A DNA stretch of 64,000 bases from contig NZ_VDGT01000001.1 in assembly GCF_006335015.1 (NCBI RefSeq), positions 620,001 through 684,000 of the forward strand, written 5' to 3'. Below the pieces are notes generated by a model. That model did not search any database, was not told the DNA's origin, and saw nothing but the letters and a program-made list of their open reading frames with translations. A program made the translations under genes and the position numbers. Each line of letters begins with the position of its first letter. Position 1 is the stretch's first letter. Source of the DNA: Streptomyces sedi (GTDB lineage: Bacteria; Actinomycetota; Actinomycetes; Streptomycetales; Streptomycetaceae). Shown here in pieces: positions 1 through 9,254 of the stretch.

Positions 1-123
1 ACCAGGCCCGTTGACCGAAGCGGCGACCGGTACGGCCCCCGAAGCCGCGGCCGGAGCGGCGGCCGACGCGGGCGCTGACCGCGCTGACCGCGCTCACCGG
101 CCCGGTGCCGCCCCCGTGCCGGA

Positions 124-579
124 CTACTCGTCCGCGTCCGCCCCGGTGTCCGGGTAGGCGTCGACCACCGCGACCTCCTCCTCGGTGACCTCCCCGTCCA
201 CGATGCGGAACGAGCGGAACGGGACCCGGCCCTCGTCGTCGGCCTCCGACTCCGCGGTGGAGACCAGCACGTAGTGGGCGAAGGGCTCCATGGCCAGCGA
301 GACGTCGGTCCGCGAGGGGTGCGCCTCGGTCGCGGTGTGCGAGTGGTAGATGACCACCGGATCCTCGTCCCGCGCGTCCATCTCCTTGTAGAGCCTCAGC
401 AGCTCCTCGGAGTCGAACTCGTAGAACGTGGGCGAACGGGCCGCGTTGAGCATCGGCACGAACCGCTCCGGCCGGTCGGTGCCGGCGGGACCCGCGATGA
501 CACCGCACGCCTCGTCGGGGTGGTCGGCCCTGGCGTGGGCGATGATCTGGTCCCGCAGTTCCGCCGTGATGGTCAACAT
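124..579 (-). CDS. mec: JAMM/Mov34 metallopeptidase, CysO-cysteine peptidase (Mec)-like
   Basis: A 151-aa protein of the M67/JAB1-MPN family. In actinobacteria this family releases cysteine from the CysO carrier protein or trims ubiquitin-like ThiS/MoaD proteins. The zinc-site pattern is visible: Glu in DEACGVI (residue about 23), then HSHTATEAHPSRTD (about 80-93), giving the E...HxH...SxxD signature. The usual HxHP has Thr in place of Pro. The start is the ATG at 579, beginning MLTITAELRDQ; longer in-frame readings run into the symporter gene. The gene lies 68 bp downstream of the AGCS symporter on the same strand. The expected cysO and cysM partners would lie beyond the left window edge, so the Mec assignment is by family and recalled context. 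Confidence 0.85.
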   Translation of the reverse strand: MLTITAELRDQIIAHARADHPDEACGVIAGPAGTDRPERFVPMLNAARSPTFYEFDSEELLRLYKEMDARDEDPVVIYHSHTATEAHPSRTDVSLAMEPFAHYVLVSTAESEADDEGRVPFRSFRIVDGEVTEEEVAVVDAYPDTGADADE

Positions 580-647
580 GACTCCAGCGTAGGACGCCCC
601 GCCCGGTGGTCGGGAGGGGCGTCCCGGCCCGTGGACACGCCCCGCGG

Positions 648-2231
648 CTACTTGGCCAGCGTGATGTCCTCCGCCGACTCGGCCTGCTCCGCGGCCCGCT
701 CGTCGGCCTCGATCGCCTCGTCCGAGTCGCCGGCGTCCTTGCGCCGCACGTAGTTCAACACCTTGCGCAGCTCGGCCCTGACGACCGGCGCGAGGAGGTA
801 GAGCCCGATGATGTTGCAGACGGCGGCCAGGAAGAGGAACGCGTCGGCGAGGTCGACCAGCGTGCCCAGGGAGAGCAGGGCGCCGCCGACGGTCAGCAGG
901 CAGAAGAGCGCCTTGTAGCTGCCGTCGGCGAGCCTGCTCTGCCCGAAGAGGTGGGTCCATGCCTTCAGCCCGTAGTAGCCCCAGGTGATGATCGTCGCGA
1001 AGGCGAAGAGGAAGACCGCGAGGGTCAGCACGTAGGGGAAGCCGGGCAGCGCGGTCTCGAAGGCGTCGGAGGTGATCGAGATGCCCACCGCGTTGCCCTC
1101 GACGGGCTCGCCGGCCGCCACCCGTTCCCTGGCCTCCTCGTAGAGCGGACCGCCGGCGATGACGATGGTCAGCGCGGTCATGGTGCAGATCACCACGGTG
1201 TCCAGGAACGGCTCGATCAGCGCGACCAGCCCCTCGGTCGCCGGCCGCTTGGTCTTGACCGCCGAGTGGGCGATGGGGGCGGAGCCGACGCCGGCCTCGT
1301 TGGAGAACGCGGCCCGCTGGAACCCGACGATCAGCGCCCCCACCACGCCGCCGGCCACGCCGTCGGGGCTGACCGCCGCGCGGCAGATGGTGGCGACGGC
1401 GTCGGGGACCGCGGCGGCGTTGCAGCCGATGACGACGAGGCAGGCCGCGCAGTAGAGGATCGACATCGCCGGGACCAGCCGGCTGGTGACCCGGCCGATG
1501 GCCCGGATGCCGCCCACCAGCACCAGCCCGGCGAGCAGCGCTACCACGGCGCCGAAGAGCAGCGCGCCGGAGGAGTCGGCGAAGAACGAGGTGTGGTCCT
1601 CGGTGACGGCGACCAGCTGCTCCAGGCTCTGGTTGACCTGGAAGAGGTTGCCGCCGAAGAACGCGAAGAAGAGGAGCGTCACCGCGGCCAGCAGCGAGAG
1701 CGCGCCGCCCAGCCGGGGCAGCCCGCGTTCGGCCAGGCCCTTGCGGAGGTAGTGCATCGGGCCGCCGGAGACCCGTCCGCGCGCGTCGATGTCCCGGTAG
1801 CGGACGCCGAGGGTGCACTCGACGAACTTGCTGGCCATCCCGAGGAGGCCGCAGAGCATCATCCAGACGGTCGCCCCGGGGCCGCCGATGGAGACCGCGA
1901 TCGCCACACCCGCGATGTTGCCGAGGCCGACGGTGCCGGAGACGGCCGAGGTCAACGCCTGGAAGTGGGTCACCTCGCCGGGCGCGTCCGGCTGCTCGTA
2001 GCGACCGCGCACCAGGCGCAGCGCCAGCGGGAAGTGCCGGAACTGGACGAAGCCGAAGAGCACGGTGAAGACCAGCCCGGCCACCGCGAGCCAGCCGACG
2101 ATCAGGGGAAAGTCGCTCCCGAAGAGGCCGACCTCGTAGAAGACGACGTCCGTCAGCACACGACTGACCGGTTCGAAGAGATTGTTGACCGTCTGGTCGA
2201 TCTCGTCGGTCCAGGAGTGTTGACCTGCCAT
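648..2231 (-). CDS. AGCS family sodium:alanine/glycine symporter
   Basis: A 527-aa polytopic membrane protein of the alanine or glycine:cation symporter (AGCS) family, a usual length. It imports small neutral amino acids with Na+ or H+. Characteristic segments are VSGTVGLGNIAGVAIAVSIG (about 95-115), GPGATVWMM, the ECTLGVRYR stretch, and FQRAAFSNEAGVGSAPIAHS (about 300-320), a family signature. About ten or eleven hydrophobic helices alternate with short polar loops, and the C-terminus is acidic and charged. The ATG at 2231 fits the family N-terminus. It may be cotranscribed with the downstream peptidase gene. The substrate cannot be fixed from sequence. Confidence 0.93.
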   Translation of the reverse strand: MAGQHSWTDEIDQTVNNLFEPVSRVLTDVVFYEVGLFGSDFPLIVGWLAVAGLVFTVLFGFVQFRHFPLALRLVRGRYEQPDAPGEVTHFQALTSAVSGTVGLGNIAGVAIAVSIGGPGATVWMMLCGLLGMASKFVECTLGVRYRDIDARGRVSGGPMHYLRKGLAERGLPRLGGALSLLAAVTLLFFAFFGGNLFQVNQSLEQLVAVTEDHTSFFADSSGALLFGAVVALLAGLVLVGGIRAIGRVTSRLVPAMSILYCAACLVVIGCNAAAVPDAVATICRAAVSPDGVAGGVVGALIVGFQRAAFSNEAGVGSAPIAHSAVKTKRPATEGLVALIEPFLDTVVICTMTALTIVIAGGPLYEEARERVAAGEPVEGNAVGISITSDAFETALPGFPYVLTLAVFLFAFATIITWGYYGLKAWTHLFGQSRLADGSYKALFCLLTVGGALLSLGTLVDLADAFLFLAAVCNIIGLYLLAPVVRAELRKVLNYVRRKDAGDSDEAIEADERAAEQAESAEDITLAK

Positions 2232-2329
2232 GCGCTACTCCTGACGGTGCGAGAGGTAAAAGCACCGTCAGGTTATCCGCGAGAGGAATTCCCGGCCTGT
2301 TCGCGAACCGGCGGGAGAGGCGTTCCCCG

Positions 2330-2935
2330 TTACTCCGGAAGAAGCGTGTCCACCAGCGTCTCCTGAAGGCTCCCCAGCCAGAGAAAGGCGATCACCATGG
2401 CCTTTCGCGGGTCCTCGTCCGGGAGGTCGAAGAGCTTCTCCGTGGTCGACTCGTCGTCGATGCCGAGCCGTGCGCCGATCACCAGCCGCAGGTCGTTGAG
2501 CCCGCCGAGCCAGCCGTCCGAGGCCGCCCTGTCCAGCGTCAGCACCGCGTTCCCCTCGCGGTCGCGGGGCGCGCCGCGCGCCTCGTCGAGGGCGTGCACC
2601 ATCGCCAGCAGCCGTTCCCGCTTCTGGGTGCGCAACTCGTTCTCGGTATAGCGGCGGAATTCGGCCGAACGGGTAACCGCCGCCTCGTCGGCCGGCGCCC
2701 CAGGGGCGCCGTACGCGTCGGGGAAAAGGCGCGCCAGCGCGGGATCGCGCGGCGGCTCGCTCGGGCCCTCGGCGAAGAGCGCCTGGAGCGGGTCGGCGTC
2801 CTCGTCCTCGTGCTGATCCGGTCCGATCAGCTCCAGAAGCTGAACGGTCAGGCTGCGGATCACGGAGAGCTCGCCGTCGTCCAGCGCCACCGAGGCGCCG
2901 CCGTCGGCACCCGCCGACTCGAAGAAGCCCGGCAT
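2330..2935 (-). CDS. DUF2017 family protein coupled to clpS
   Basis: A 201-aa acidic cytoplasmic protein of the DUF2017 family, whose function is unknown. It has no membrane segment or signal peptide. The N-terminus [13 protein letters not shown] leads into a helical protein with a Trp-rich helix near the end (AFLWLGSLQETLVD). Its ATG at 2935 shares one base with the clpS stop codon (TGATG), so translation is probably coupled. The clpS-DUF2017 pairing is a common actinobacterial arrangement, which suggests a link to ClpAP/ClpCP proteolysis; that link is inferred from neighbourhood only. Confidence 0.85.
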   Translation of the reverse strand: MPGFFESAGADGGASVALDDGELSVIRSLTVQLLELIGPDQHEDEDADPLQALFAEGPSEPPRDPALARLFPDAYGAPGAPADEAAVTRSAEFRRYTENELRTQKRERLLAMVHALDEARGAPRDREGNAVLTLDRAASDGWLGGLNDLRLVIGARLGIDDESTTEKLFDLPDEDPRKAMVIAFLWLGSLQETLVDTLLPE

Positions 2936-3228
2936 CAGCTGTCCCGCTGGAGCGTGGCCCAGAGCCCGTAACCGTGCATCGCCTGCACGTCCCGTTCCAT
3001 CTCCTCGCGGCTGCCCTGGGAGACCACGGCGCGCCCCTTGTGGTGGACGTCGAGCATCAGCTTCTTGGCCTTGTCCTTCGAGTAGCCGAAATACGCCTGG
3101 AAGACATAGGTGACGTAACTCATCAGATTCACCGGGTCGTTGTGCACCAGGGTGACCCAGGGGACTTCCGGCACCGGCGCCTCGTCGGGCGTCGCCTGCT
3201 CCTCGGTGCGTTCGATCTCCACGGGCAT
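2935..3228 (-). CDS. clpS: ATP-dependent Clp protease adaptor ClpS
   Basis: A 97-aa adaptor that delivers N-degron substrates to the ClpC/ClpA unfoldase. The core reads [20 protein letters not shown], the ligand-pocket segment, followed by [19 protein letters not shown] and [21 protein letters not shown]. The aspartate in HNDPVN and the hydrophobic pocket residues are intact. The ATG at 3228 gives MPVEIER; an in-frame GTG three codons upstream (3237) is a plausible alternative. It is divergent from pncB, with 126 bp between the starts, and forms a two-gene unit with DUF2017. Confidence 0.95.
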   Translation of the reverse strand: MPVEIERTEEQATPDEAPVPEVPWVTLVHNDPVNLMSYVTYVFQAYFGYSKDKAKKLMLDVHHKGRAVVSQGSREEMERDVQAMHGYGLWATLQRDS

Positions 3229-3354
3229 GGCAGTCACACCCCCATGCTGCCACCCCCGCGCCTCCCGAGCCCAAACGCCCAGGACAGAGGGGGTGGGTGA
3301 CGCCACGCCGCGAGATATCGTCAGTTTGACGAGATTAGGGGTACGCTGGTCCCC

Positions 3355-4704
3355 ATGGACGTCAAGGACCACAGGCCCAGCGGGCTGCCGGTGACGGTGC
3401 CCTCGACCGCGCTCTTCACCGACCAGTACGAGCTGACCATGCTGCGTGCCGCCCTCCGCGCGGGCACCGCGCACCGGCGCTCGGTGTTCGAGGTCTTCAC
3501 CCGCCGACTCCCCGAGGGCCGCCGCTACGGCGTGGTGGCCGGCACCGGGCGCGTGCTGGACGCCGTGACCAACTTCCGCTTCGAACCCGAGATGCTCGAC
3601 TTCCTCGACCGCCAGGAGGTCGTGGACGGCCCCACCCTCGACTGGCTCGCCGACTTCCGCTTCACCGGCACGGTGCGCGGCTACCCCGAGGGCGAGGTCT
3701 ACTTCCCCGGTTCACCGATCCTCCAGGTCGAGGGCACCTTCGCCGAGTGCGTGGTACTGGAGACCGTGGTGCTCTCGATCCTCAACCACGACTCGGCCGT
3801 GGCCGCCGCCGCCTCCCGGATGGCCGTGGCGGCGGTCGGCCGCCCGCTGATGGAGATGGGCGCCCGGCGCACCCACGAGCTGAGCGCCGTGGCCGCGGCC
3901 AGGGCCGCCTACGTCGGCGGCTTCTCCGCCACCTCCGACCTGGCCGCCGGCTTCCGCTACGGCATCCCCACGGTGGGGACCAGCGCCCACGCGTTCACCC
4001 TGCTCCACGACACCGAGCGGGACGCGTTCACCGCCCAGGTCGACGCGCTCGGCCGGGGCACCACGCTGCTGGTGGACACCTACGACGTGGCCGAGGCGGT
4101 GCGCGCCGCCGTCGAGATCGCGGGGCCCGAGCTGGGCGCGGTGCGGATCGACTCCGGGGACCTGCTGGTCGTCGCCCACCAGGTGCGCCGGCAGCTGGAC
4201 GAGCTGGGGGCGCACGACACCCGGATCGTGGTCACCAGCGACCTCGACGAGTACGCGATCGCCTCGCTGGCCGCCGCGCCCGTCGACTCCTACGGCGTCG
4301 GCACCCAGCTGGTCACCGGCTCCGGGCACCCGACCTGCTCGATGGTCTACAAGCTGGTGGCGCGCGCCGACGGGGACGGCGCGGGGGCGCCACTGCGCCC
4401 GGTGGCCAAGAAGTCGCTCGGCGGCAAGCTCTCCGTCGGCGGCGTCAAGTGGGCGGCCCGGCCGGTCGACGAGCGGGGCATCGCCGAGGCCGAGGTCATC
4501 GGCACCGGCGAGGTGCCGGAGGAGTTCTCCGAGCGGCTGCTGGGCGTCGAGCTGATGCGCGACGGCGAGCCGGTCGGCCAGGAGCCGCTCAGCGCGGCCC
4601 GCGACCGGCACGTGCGCGCGCGGGGCGCGCTCCCCCTGTCCGCCACCCAGCTCTCCCGGGGCGAGTCGGTGCTCCCCACGCGCTTCCTCACTCCCACCTC
4701 ATGA
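3355..4704 (+). CDS. pncB: Nicotinate phosphoribosyltransferase
   Basis: A 449-aa type II phosphoribosyltransferase that joins nicotinate to PRPP, giving nicotinate mononucleotide in the Preiss-Handler NAD salvage route. Visible family segments are [11 protein letters not shown] (about 19-30), MGARRTHEL (about 168-176), [16 protein letters not shown] (about 207-222, containing the histidine expected to be phosphorylated), and VRIDSGDLL (substrate/PRPP region). The ATG at 3355 is the only good start, but no clear Shine-Dalgarno sequence precedes it. It is followed 88 bp later by a nicotinamidase gene, so both halves of nicotinamide salvage sit together. Confidence 0.96.
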   Translation: MDVKDHRPSGLPVTVPSTALFTDQYELTMLRAALRAGTAHRRSVFEVFTRRLPEGRRYGVVAGTGRVLDAVTNFRFEPEMLDFLDRQEVVDGPTLDWLADFRFTGTVRGYPEGEVYFPGSPILQVEGTFAECVVLETVVLSILNHDSAVAAAASRMAVAAVGRPLMEMGARRTHELSAVAAARAAYVGGFSATSDLAAGFRYGIPTVGTSAHAFTLLHDTERDAFTAQVDALGRGTTLLVDTYDVAEAVRAAVEIAGPELGAVRIDSGDLLVVAHQVRRQLDELGAHDTRIVVTSDLDEYAIASLAAAPVDSYGVGTQLVTGSGHPTCSMVYKLVARADGDGAGAPLRPVAKKSLGGKLSVGGVKWAARPVDERGIAEAEVIGTGEVPEEFSERLLGVELMRDGEPVGQEPLSAARDRHVRARGALPLSATQLSRGESVLPTRFLTPTS

Positions 4705-4792
4705 GCCGCGCGCCCAGTAGGCTCTTGCCGATCCCGGCCGGCCACGCGGCCGGGAGCGACCAACGGAACAACGCACCAACGAGGTGGTTCGG

Positions 4793-5383
4793 ATGCACCG
4801 CGCGCTGATCGTCGTCGACGTGCAGAACGACTTCTGCGAGGGCGGCAGCCTCGCCGTCGCCGGCGGCGCCGATGTCGCGGCTGCCGTCACCGACCTGATC
4901 GGGGCGGCCACCCCGGGCTACCGCCACGTGGTGGCCACCCGCGACCGGCACATCGACCCGGGCGACCACTTCTCCGACACGCCGGACTACGAGACCAGCT
5001 GGCCGCGGCACTGCGTGGCGGGCACGGAGGGGGTCGGCTTCCACCCGAACTTCGCGCCCGCGATCGCCTCCGGGGCGGTGGAGGCGTGCTTCGACAAGGG
5101 CGCGTACGAGGCCGCGTACAGCGGCTTCGAGGGGCAGGACGAGGCGGGCACGGGGCTGGCCGGCTGGCTGCGCGAGCGGGACGTCACGGAGGTGGACGTG
5201 GTGGGCATCGCCACGGACCACTGCGTGCGGGCCACCGCGCTGGACGCCCGGCGGGCGGGCTTCCGCACGCGGGTCCTGCTCAGCCTGACGGCGGGCGTCG
5301 CCCGGCCGACCGTGGACCGGGCCCTCACCGAGCTGGACGAGGCGGGCGTCGAGCTGACGGGAGCCCCTGTCGTCAGGGGGTGA
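4793..5383 (+). CDS. pncA: Nicotinamidase (isochorismatase fold)
   Basis: A 196-aa cysteine hydrolase that deamidates nicotinamide to nicotinate and so feeds the adjacent pncB product. The catalytic triad of the fold is present: Asp9 in VVDVQNDF, Lys102 in FDKGAYEAAYSGFEG and Cys144 in GIATDHCVRATALDA. Metal-site residues in the DRHIDPGDHF segment (51-60) also fit nicotinamidases. The ATG at 4793 is chosen because GAGGTGG (4781-4787) sits 5 nt upstream; the in-frame GTG at 4784 lies inside that ribosome binding site. An inverted repeat follows the gene. Confidence 0.93.
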   Translation: MHRALIVVDVQNDFCEGGSLAVAGGADVAAAVTDLIGAATPGYRHVVATRDRHIDPGDHFSDTPDYETSWPRHCVAGTEGVGFHPNFAPAIASGAVEACFDKGAYEAAYSGFEGQDEAGTGLAGWLRERDVTEVDVVGIATDHCVRATALDARRAGFRTRVLLSLTAGVARPTVDRALTELDEAGVELTGAPVVRG

Positions 5384-5460
5384 CCTCCGGTCGTTCGCAT
5401 GAGCGACTACGGAGGGGGTGGTGCGGCAAGCGGTCGCGTGCACCCCGGTGGTGAGTTGCT

Positions 5461-5521
5461 CGCGCAGTTCCCCGCGCCCCTGATCCGCCCCGGGCGGCTT
5501 GGGGGCGCGGGGAACTGCGCG
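5461..5521. repeat. Intergenic inverted repeat, copy 1
   Basis: A perfect 20-bp inverted repeat: CGCGCAGTTCCCCGCGCCCC at 5461-5480 and its complement at 5502-5521, around a 21-nt loop. It lies between the nicotinamidase gene and the next convergent gene and could act as a terminator. The same arms recur near 16.5, 16.7, 18.8, 26.3, 26.5 and 35.9 kb. Confidence 0.9.
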
Positions 5522-5587
5522 GTGCATGAGTGACGGCCCGCACCCGACGACGGCGTCCAGCCGCGCGGGACGGGCTGTCGCCCCCGG

Positions 5588-5908
5588 TCAGGAGGCCAGC
5601 GTGGGGGCCGAGCGGAAGAGGGCGGTCATGGGGTGCCAGCTCTCCGTGAGGCCGCAGGGGGCCGAGCGCCAGACCACGCCCTCGGGGTGGTGCAGCACCG
5701 CAGAGATCTCGTCCGGGGTGGGCGGCGCCGCGTTCCCCCTGAGGTAGACCGCGCGCAGGCCGAGGTTCCGCAGCCGGGTCAGCGCCCTGGGGCGGTTCGC
5801 CGCGTGTACCAGCACCCGCACCGTGCGGCCCGACGCGTCGGGCCTGGGCACGGCGAGCGCGACGACGACGCTGCCATCGGGCAGTCGCACAAACCCTCCG
5901 TCGGCCAT
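5588..5908 (-). CDS. Conserved hypothetical protein, 106 aa
   Basis: A small soluble protein with no signal peptide or membrane helix. It begins MADGGFVRLPDGSVVVALAV and has Arg-rich middle segments, ending in TESWHPMTALFRSAPTLAS. Codon use has the Streptomyces GC3 pattern, and GGAAAGGTG lies a few bases before the ATG at 5908. No recognised domain; the alternating hydrophobic/polar N-terminus suggests a small beta-rich fold. It stands alone between the nicotinamidase and the M6 protease. Confidence 0.7.
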   Translation of the reverse strand: MADGGFVRLPDGSVVVALAVPRPDASGRTVRVLVHAANRPRALTRLRNLGLRAVYLRGNAAPPTPDEISAVLHHPEGVVWRSAPCGLTESWHPMTALFRSAPTLAS

Positions 5909-5964
5909 GGAACACCTTTCCCGGTTCGTTCTCCTTCGAGATGGACTTACTCAATCCTTACGCG

Positions 5965-5999
5965 ATCGGCCGCCGCCCTGTCGAGGGGCGGCGGCCGAT
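5965..5999. terminator. Hairpin terminator downstream of the M6 protease
   Basis: A perfect 14-bp stem, ATCGGCCGCCGCCC (5965-5978) and GGGCGGCGGCCGAT (5986-5999), with a 7-nt loop. It lies between two minus-strand genes, about 90 nt past the protease stop codon. No long T-run follows, as is usual in this genus. Confidence 0.65.
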
Positions 6000-6091
6000 A
6001 CATGCTCTGACCTGCGGTTTTCTAGTTGGTCACATCAGCGTCCGTCAGATATCGACGCATCGCGACGGATCAACGACACTCAGCGACAGGC

Positions 6092-8446
6092 TCAGCGACC
6101 GCTCGGCGAGACCTTCACGACGAGCGGCTTGGCCGGGTCGCGGGGCTCGCTGAGGACCGTGATCCGGGTGTTGGTGTCGGGGACGACCACGCTGTTGCCC
6201 GGGTTGGACTCGTCCCAGTACTCACCCTGGCGGTCGTCGAACGCGCGCACGCCGTCCTGGCTCGGCAGGGTGGTGGGCACGCCGTCCTGGTGGACCGTCA
6301 GTTCGGCGCTGTCGGAACGGCCGAACGTGGCGTCCCTGGCCTGGAAACGGTTGCGCATCAGGGTGCCGTCGGACCAGGTCTCGGCGGTCGGCCTGGCGTC
6401 GACCGGCAGGATCAGGCCCTCGCCCGGGTGCTGGCTGGTGTTGTTGTTGGTCTGCGAGGTGTCCCACAGCCACACCAACATGCCGTTCTCGTAGGAGTAG
6501 TGCTCCACCCAGTCCGGACGGTCGGTGAGCCAGCCGAAGTTGTACGGGCCGCTCTCCAGGGTGTCGTCGTAGCCGACGTACTGACGGCTCTCCACGATGT
6601 AGTACTGCGGGTAGTCGTCGGTGATCGAGGCGCCGACCACGGAGAAGCCGTCGGCCGCCCAGTCGCCCTCGCCCTCCTCGGCGTTGTCGCTGAAGACGAC
6701 CTCGCCGTCGGCGGTCACGGTGATCTCGTCGGCGGTGAAGCCGATCTCGGCCAGCGCGCCGTCCGTCTGGTAGCGGAACCGCAGGTCCACGGTGCCGCCG
6801 GCGTACTCGTCCAGCGGGAAGGCCAGGGCGCGGTGGCCGTCGGAGACACCGGTGATCACCGGGCGGTCGGCGCTGTCCCTGGGCAGCGGCTCACCGTCGA
6901 CGGTGCCGTCCAGCGGGGCCCACACGGAGCCGTCGAGGGACGCCTCGACGTAGAGGTTGTCGTAGCCCTCCTCGATGGACCACCAACCGGTCAGGTCCAG
7001 CGAGGCCGTTGAGGTGCCGGCGAGGTCGACCGTGCGGATCAGCGTGTTGTTCAGGTCGTCGCCCGAACCGCTCCACCACTGCGCCTCGCCCTCGGCGGGC
7101 TCGGCGATCTCGTGGGTGACGGTCTTCTCCGGCAGCTCCACGATGACGGACTGGGTGCTGCCGCGCTGCGGGTAGACCTCGCTCGAAGGACCGAGCCGGT
7201 GGACCGAGTTGGTCGCGGCGCGCGCCACCTCGTAGTCGAGCCAGCCGAGTTGCAGCTTCTCCCAGGAGCCCATGTCGTTGGGCAGGGTGCCGATGGCGCC
7301 CTCGCCGCGGCTCAGCCAGGAGCCGGAGGACATCGCCGACCAGAACGCGGTGCCGTTCTCGCCGCCCGCGGTGTCGTACAGGTCGGGCAGACCGAGGTCG
7401 TGGGCGAACTCGTGGGCGAAGACGCCGACTCCGCCGTTCTCCGGCTGGATGGTGTAGTCGCCGACCCACAGGCCGGTGTCGGCGATCTGGGTGCCGCCGG
7501 CCGGGTTGTTCTCGGGGCCGGTGAAGCCGGCCTGGTCGCCGTAGGCGTACCAGCGGTGCGCCCAGATGGCGTCCTCGCCCTGCGCGCCGCCGCCGGCGGA
7601 CTCGTCCTCGCCGGCGTGCACGATCTGGAAGTGGTCGAGGTAGCCGTCCGGCTCGTTGAAGTCGCCGTCGCCGTCGTAGTCGTAACGGTCCTGGACGTCG
7701 TACTGCGCGAGGGTCTCGGCGATCTCCTCGGGGCTCACGCCGGCCGCGATCTGGTCGTCGTACCAGGCGTTGACGCCGTCGGTGATGACGTTCCAGACCT
7801 CCTCGCAGACGTTGTCGCCGCAGGAGTTGGTGCCGTACCTGGCCTCGTTGTAGTCGACGCGGACCCAGTCGGTGACCAGGCCGTCGACCGTGTACTGGCC
7901 GGAGGACTGCTGCTCGAAGTACTGCTTGACGGACGGTACCTCGGGGTCCTCCGAGTAGTAGACGTCCTCGTAGTACTGCCGGTCGAAGTCCTCCTGCCAG
8001 ATGGTGGAGTTGTCGTTCTCCCGGTCGGGCTCCGCTATCTCGTTGACGCGCGGGCCCGGCGTGCCGCCGTAGTCGGGGTGGATCTCGTCGCCGAACTCCA
8101 CCAGCACGGTGAAGATCTTGTCGGTGCCGGTGGTGGCGACCTCGACGAACTCGCCGTCGCTCAGCTCGACCACCTCGGAACCGGCCAGCGTCTGGGCGTC
8201 GGCCTCCCCCGCGATCAGCTGCTCGTACGCCTGCTGCCGCTGCGCCTCACGCTTCTCGGCGAGCGGGTTCTCCAACTCGGGCTCGGCGGCGCTGAACCGC
8301 TGGTCCTGGGTGCCGACGGTGTCGTCGGCCGGCGGCGTCTGCGCGTGCGCGGCGCCGGCGGGCACCAACGACGCGGCTCCGAGCGCGGCGACGGCCGTCA
8401 CGACGGCGGCGGTCGTGGATCTCGTGGATCTCTTTCCTAGCTTCAC
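6092..8446 (-). CDS. Secreted immune inhibitor A-type metalloprotease (peptidase M6)
   Basis: A 784-aa secreted zinc protease. A Sec signal peptide is clear: basic start (KLGKRSTRS), a hydrophobic core and GAAHA-Q near residue 35. A propeptide-like acidic region follows. The zincin motif HEFAHDLGLPDLYD begins at His345 (HExxH with Glu346 and His349). A DYDGDGDFNEPDG segment (about 256-268) looks like a calcium loop. The C-terminal 300 residues hold beta-rich M6/immune-reactive-type modules. The start is a GTG at 8446 preceded by GGGGAGGAC. It is a monocistronic gene divergent from a small membrane protein. Substrates are unknown; a nutritional or developmental protein-degrading role is inferred. 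Confidence 0.93.
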   Translation of the reverse strand: MKLGKRSTRSTTAAVVTAVAALGAASLVPAGAAHAQTPPADDTVGTQDQRFSAAEPELENPLAEKREAQRQQAYEQLIAGEADAQTLAGSEVVELSDGEFVEVATTGTDKIFTVLVEFGDEIHPDYGGTPGPRVNEIAEPDRENDNSTIWQEDFDRQYYEDVYYSEDPEVPSVKQYFEQQSSGQYTVDGLVTDWVRVDYNEARYGTNSCGDNVCEEVWNVITDGVNAWYDDQIAAGVSPEEIAETLAQYDVQDRYDYDGDGDFNEPDGYLDHFQIVHAGEDESAGGGAQGEDAIWAHRWYAYGDQAGFTGPENNPAGGTQIADTGLWVGDYTIQPENGGVGVFAHEFAHDLGLPDLYDTAGGENGTAFWSAMSSGSWLSRGEGAIGTLPNDMGSWEKLQLGWLDYEVARAATNSVHRLGPSSEVYPQRGSTQSVIVELPEKTVTHEIAEPAEGEAQWWSGSGDDLNNTLIRTVDLAGTSTASLDLTGWWSIEEGYDNLYVEASLDGSVWAPLDGTVDGEPLPRDSADRPVITGVSDGHRALAFPLDEYAGGTVDLRFRYQTDGALAEIGFTADEITVTADGEVVFSDNAEEGEGDWAADGFSVVGASITDDYPQYYIVESRQYVGYDDTLESGPYNFGWLTDRPDWVEHYSYENGMLVWLWDTSQTNNNTSQHPGEGLILPVDARPTAETWSDGTLMRNRFQARDATFGRSDSAELTVHQDGVPTTLPSQDGVRAFDDRQGEYWDESNPGNSVVVPDTNTRITVLSEPRDPAKPLVVKVSPSGR

Positions 8447-8861
8447 CTGTTCGCCAGTCCTCCCCTGCGCACGCAGTGTTGTCGCAGTGTTCTCAAGGGG
8501 TTCTAACCCGACGCATTTGACATGAGTAAGACAGAAAAAGACAGACCTTGATTCGAACTCCTCCGCCTACTAACGTTTTTGGGCCGCACCTCGGTGATAC
8601 GTGCGAACCGATACGCCCCGGGAGGAGTCTTCCCGCGAGCCGCGGGGCCCCTCGTTCCGCCGCCTTTCAACGGAGCGCCGTCACAGCCGCGTTGCTCCCG
8701 GCCCGATGAACCGGTGCGCCCCCCTGTGCTCCCGTCACGTCGCCGGTCCGGTGCTTGACCGACTCGCCCGGCGGGCATCCGGGCTCGTAGAGTCGTTCGA
8801 GAGAGGGCACCCCCTTCCTCCCCCGACGGCTACAGCACCCCCTCCGAGGACGGAACCCGCC
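8447..8861. other. Divergent intergenic region (415 bp)
   Basis: No gene is seen. It separates the M6 protease from a small membrane protein gene and must hold both promoters. 8515-8580 is unusually AT-rich for this genome. The direct repeats CGCAGTGTT at 8472-8480 and 8483-8491 are 11 bp apart, close to one helical turn, on the protease side. Confidence 0.6.
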
Positions 8862-9233
8862 ATGCCGCATCCGACCCCCGTGCAGATCGTCTACGGTTCG
8901 GTCACCGTCGTCTCCCTCACCCTGCTCCTTCTTCTTCTCGCGCCCCGCGCCTCGGGACCCGCCGCGTTCCTCGTCGCCGGGAGCGCGCTCGCCGCCGGGA
9001 CGGTCGTGGCGCTGCTCGTCGGGACGCGCGGGAAGGCCGCGTCGTCCCCCGCGTCCGCGCCGGCCCCCGGGGCCGCGAGCGAACCGGCCGCCTCCGCCGG
9101 GAGGGCAGCGTCGGCCGAAGGGACCGCGTCGACCGAAGTCCCCTCGGCCGGCGCCCACTCCGAGCCCACGCGCCGACCGGCCGACACCCACGACCGCGCC
9201 CGCGACCACACGCGCGACCACGCCCGCGTCTGA
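8862..9233 (+). CDS. Small Ala-rich membrane protein
   Basis: A 123-aa protein with two predicted membrane helices: about 9-27 (VYGSVTVVSLTLLLLLL) and about 33-55 (AAFLVAGSALAAGTVVALLVG). A low-complexity Ala/Pro/Glu tail follows, ending in Asp-Arg/His repeats (HDRARDHTRDHARV). The ATG at 8862 is chosen because GAGGA lies 11 nt upstream and the hydrophobic segment starts soon after; longer in-frame extensions add only Arg-rich sequence. No recognised family. Confidence 0.6.
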   Translation: MPHPTPVQIVYGSVTVVSLTLLLLLLAPRASGPAAFLVAGSALAAGTVVALLVGTRGKAASSPASAPAPGAASEPAASAGRAASAEGTASTEVPSAGAHSEPTRRPADTHDRARDHTRDHARV

Positions 9234-9242
9234 GCGCGGGCG
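9221..9242. terminator. Short hairpin spanning the stop codon, between convergent genes
   Basis: An 8-bp GC stem CGCCCGCG/CGCGGGCG with a 6-nt loop that contains the stop codon of the small membrane protein gene. It lies between convergent genes, so it could act in both directions. Confidence 0.45.
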
Positions 9243-9254
9243 CGGGTGGCGCGT

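Noticed and set aside
1..123. Open Ala-rich frame from the window edge to a stop at 155-157 on the plus strand, and an open minus-strand frame
   Set aside because: Too short and low-complexity, and open frames are common by chance at this GC content. It could be the tail of an upstream gene, but nothing supports either strand.
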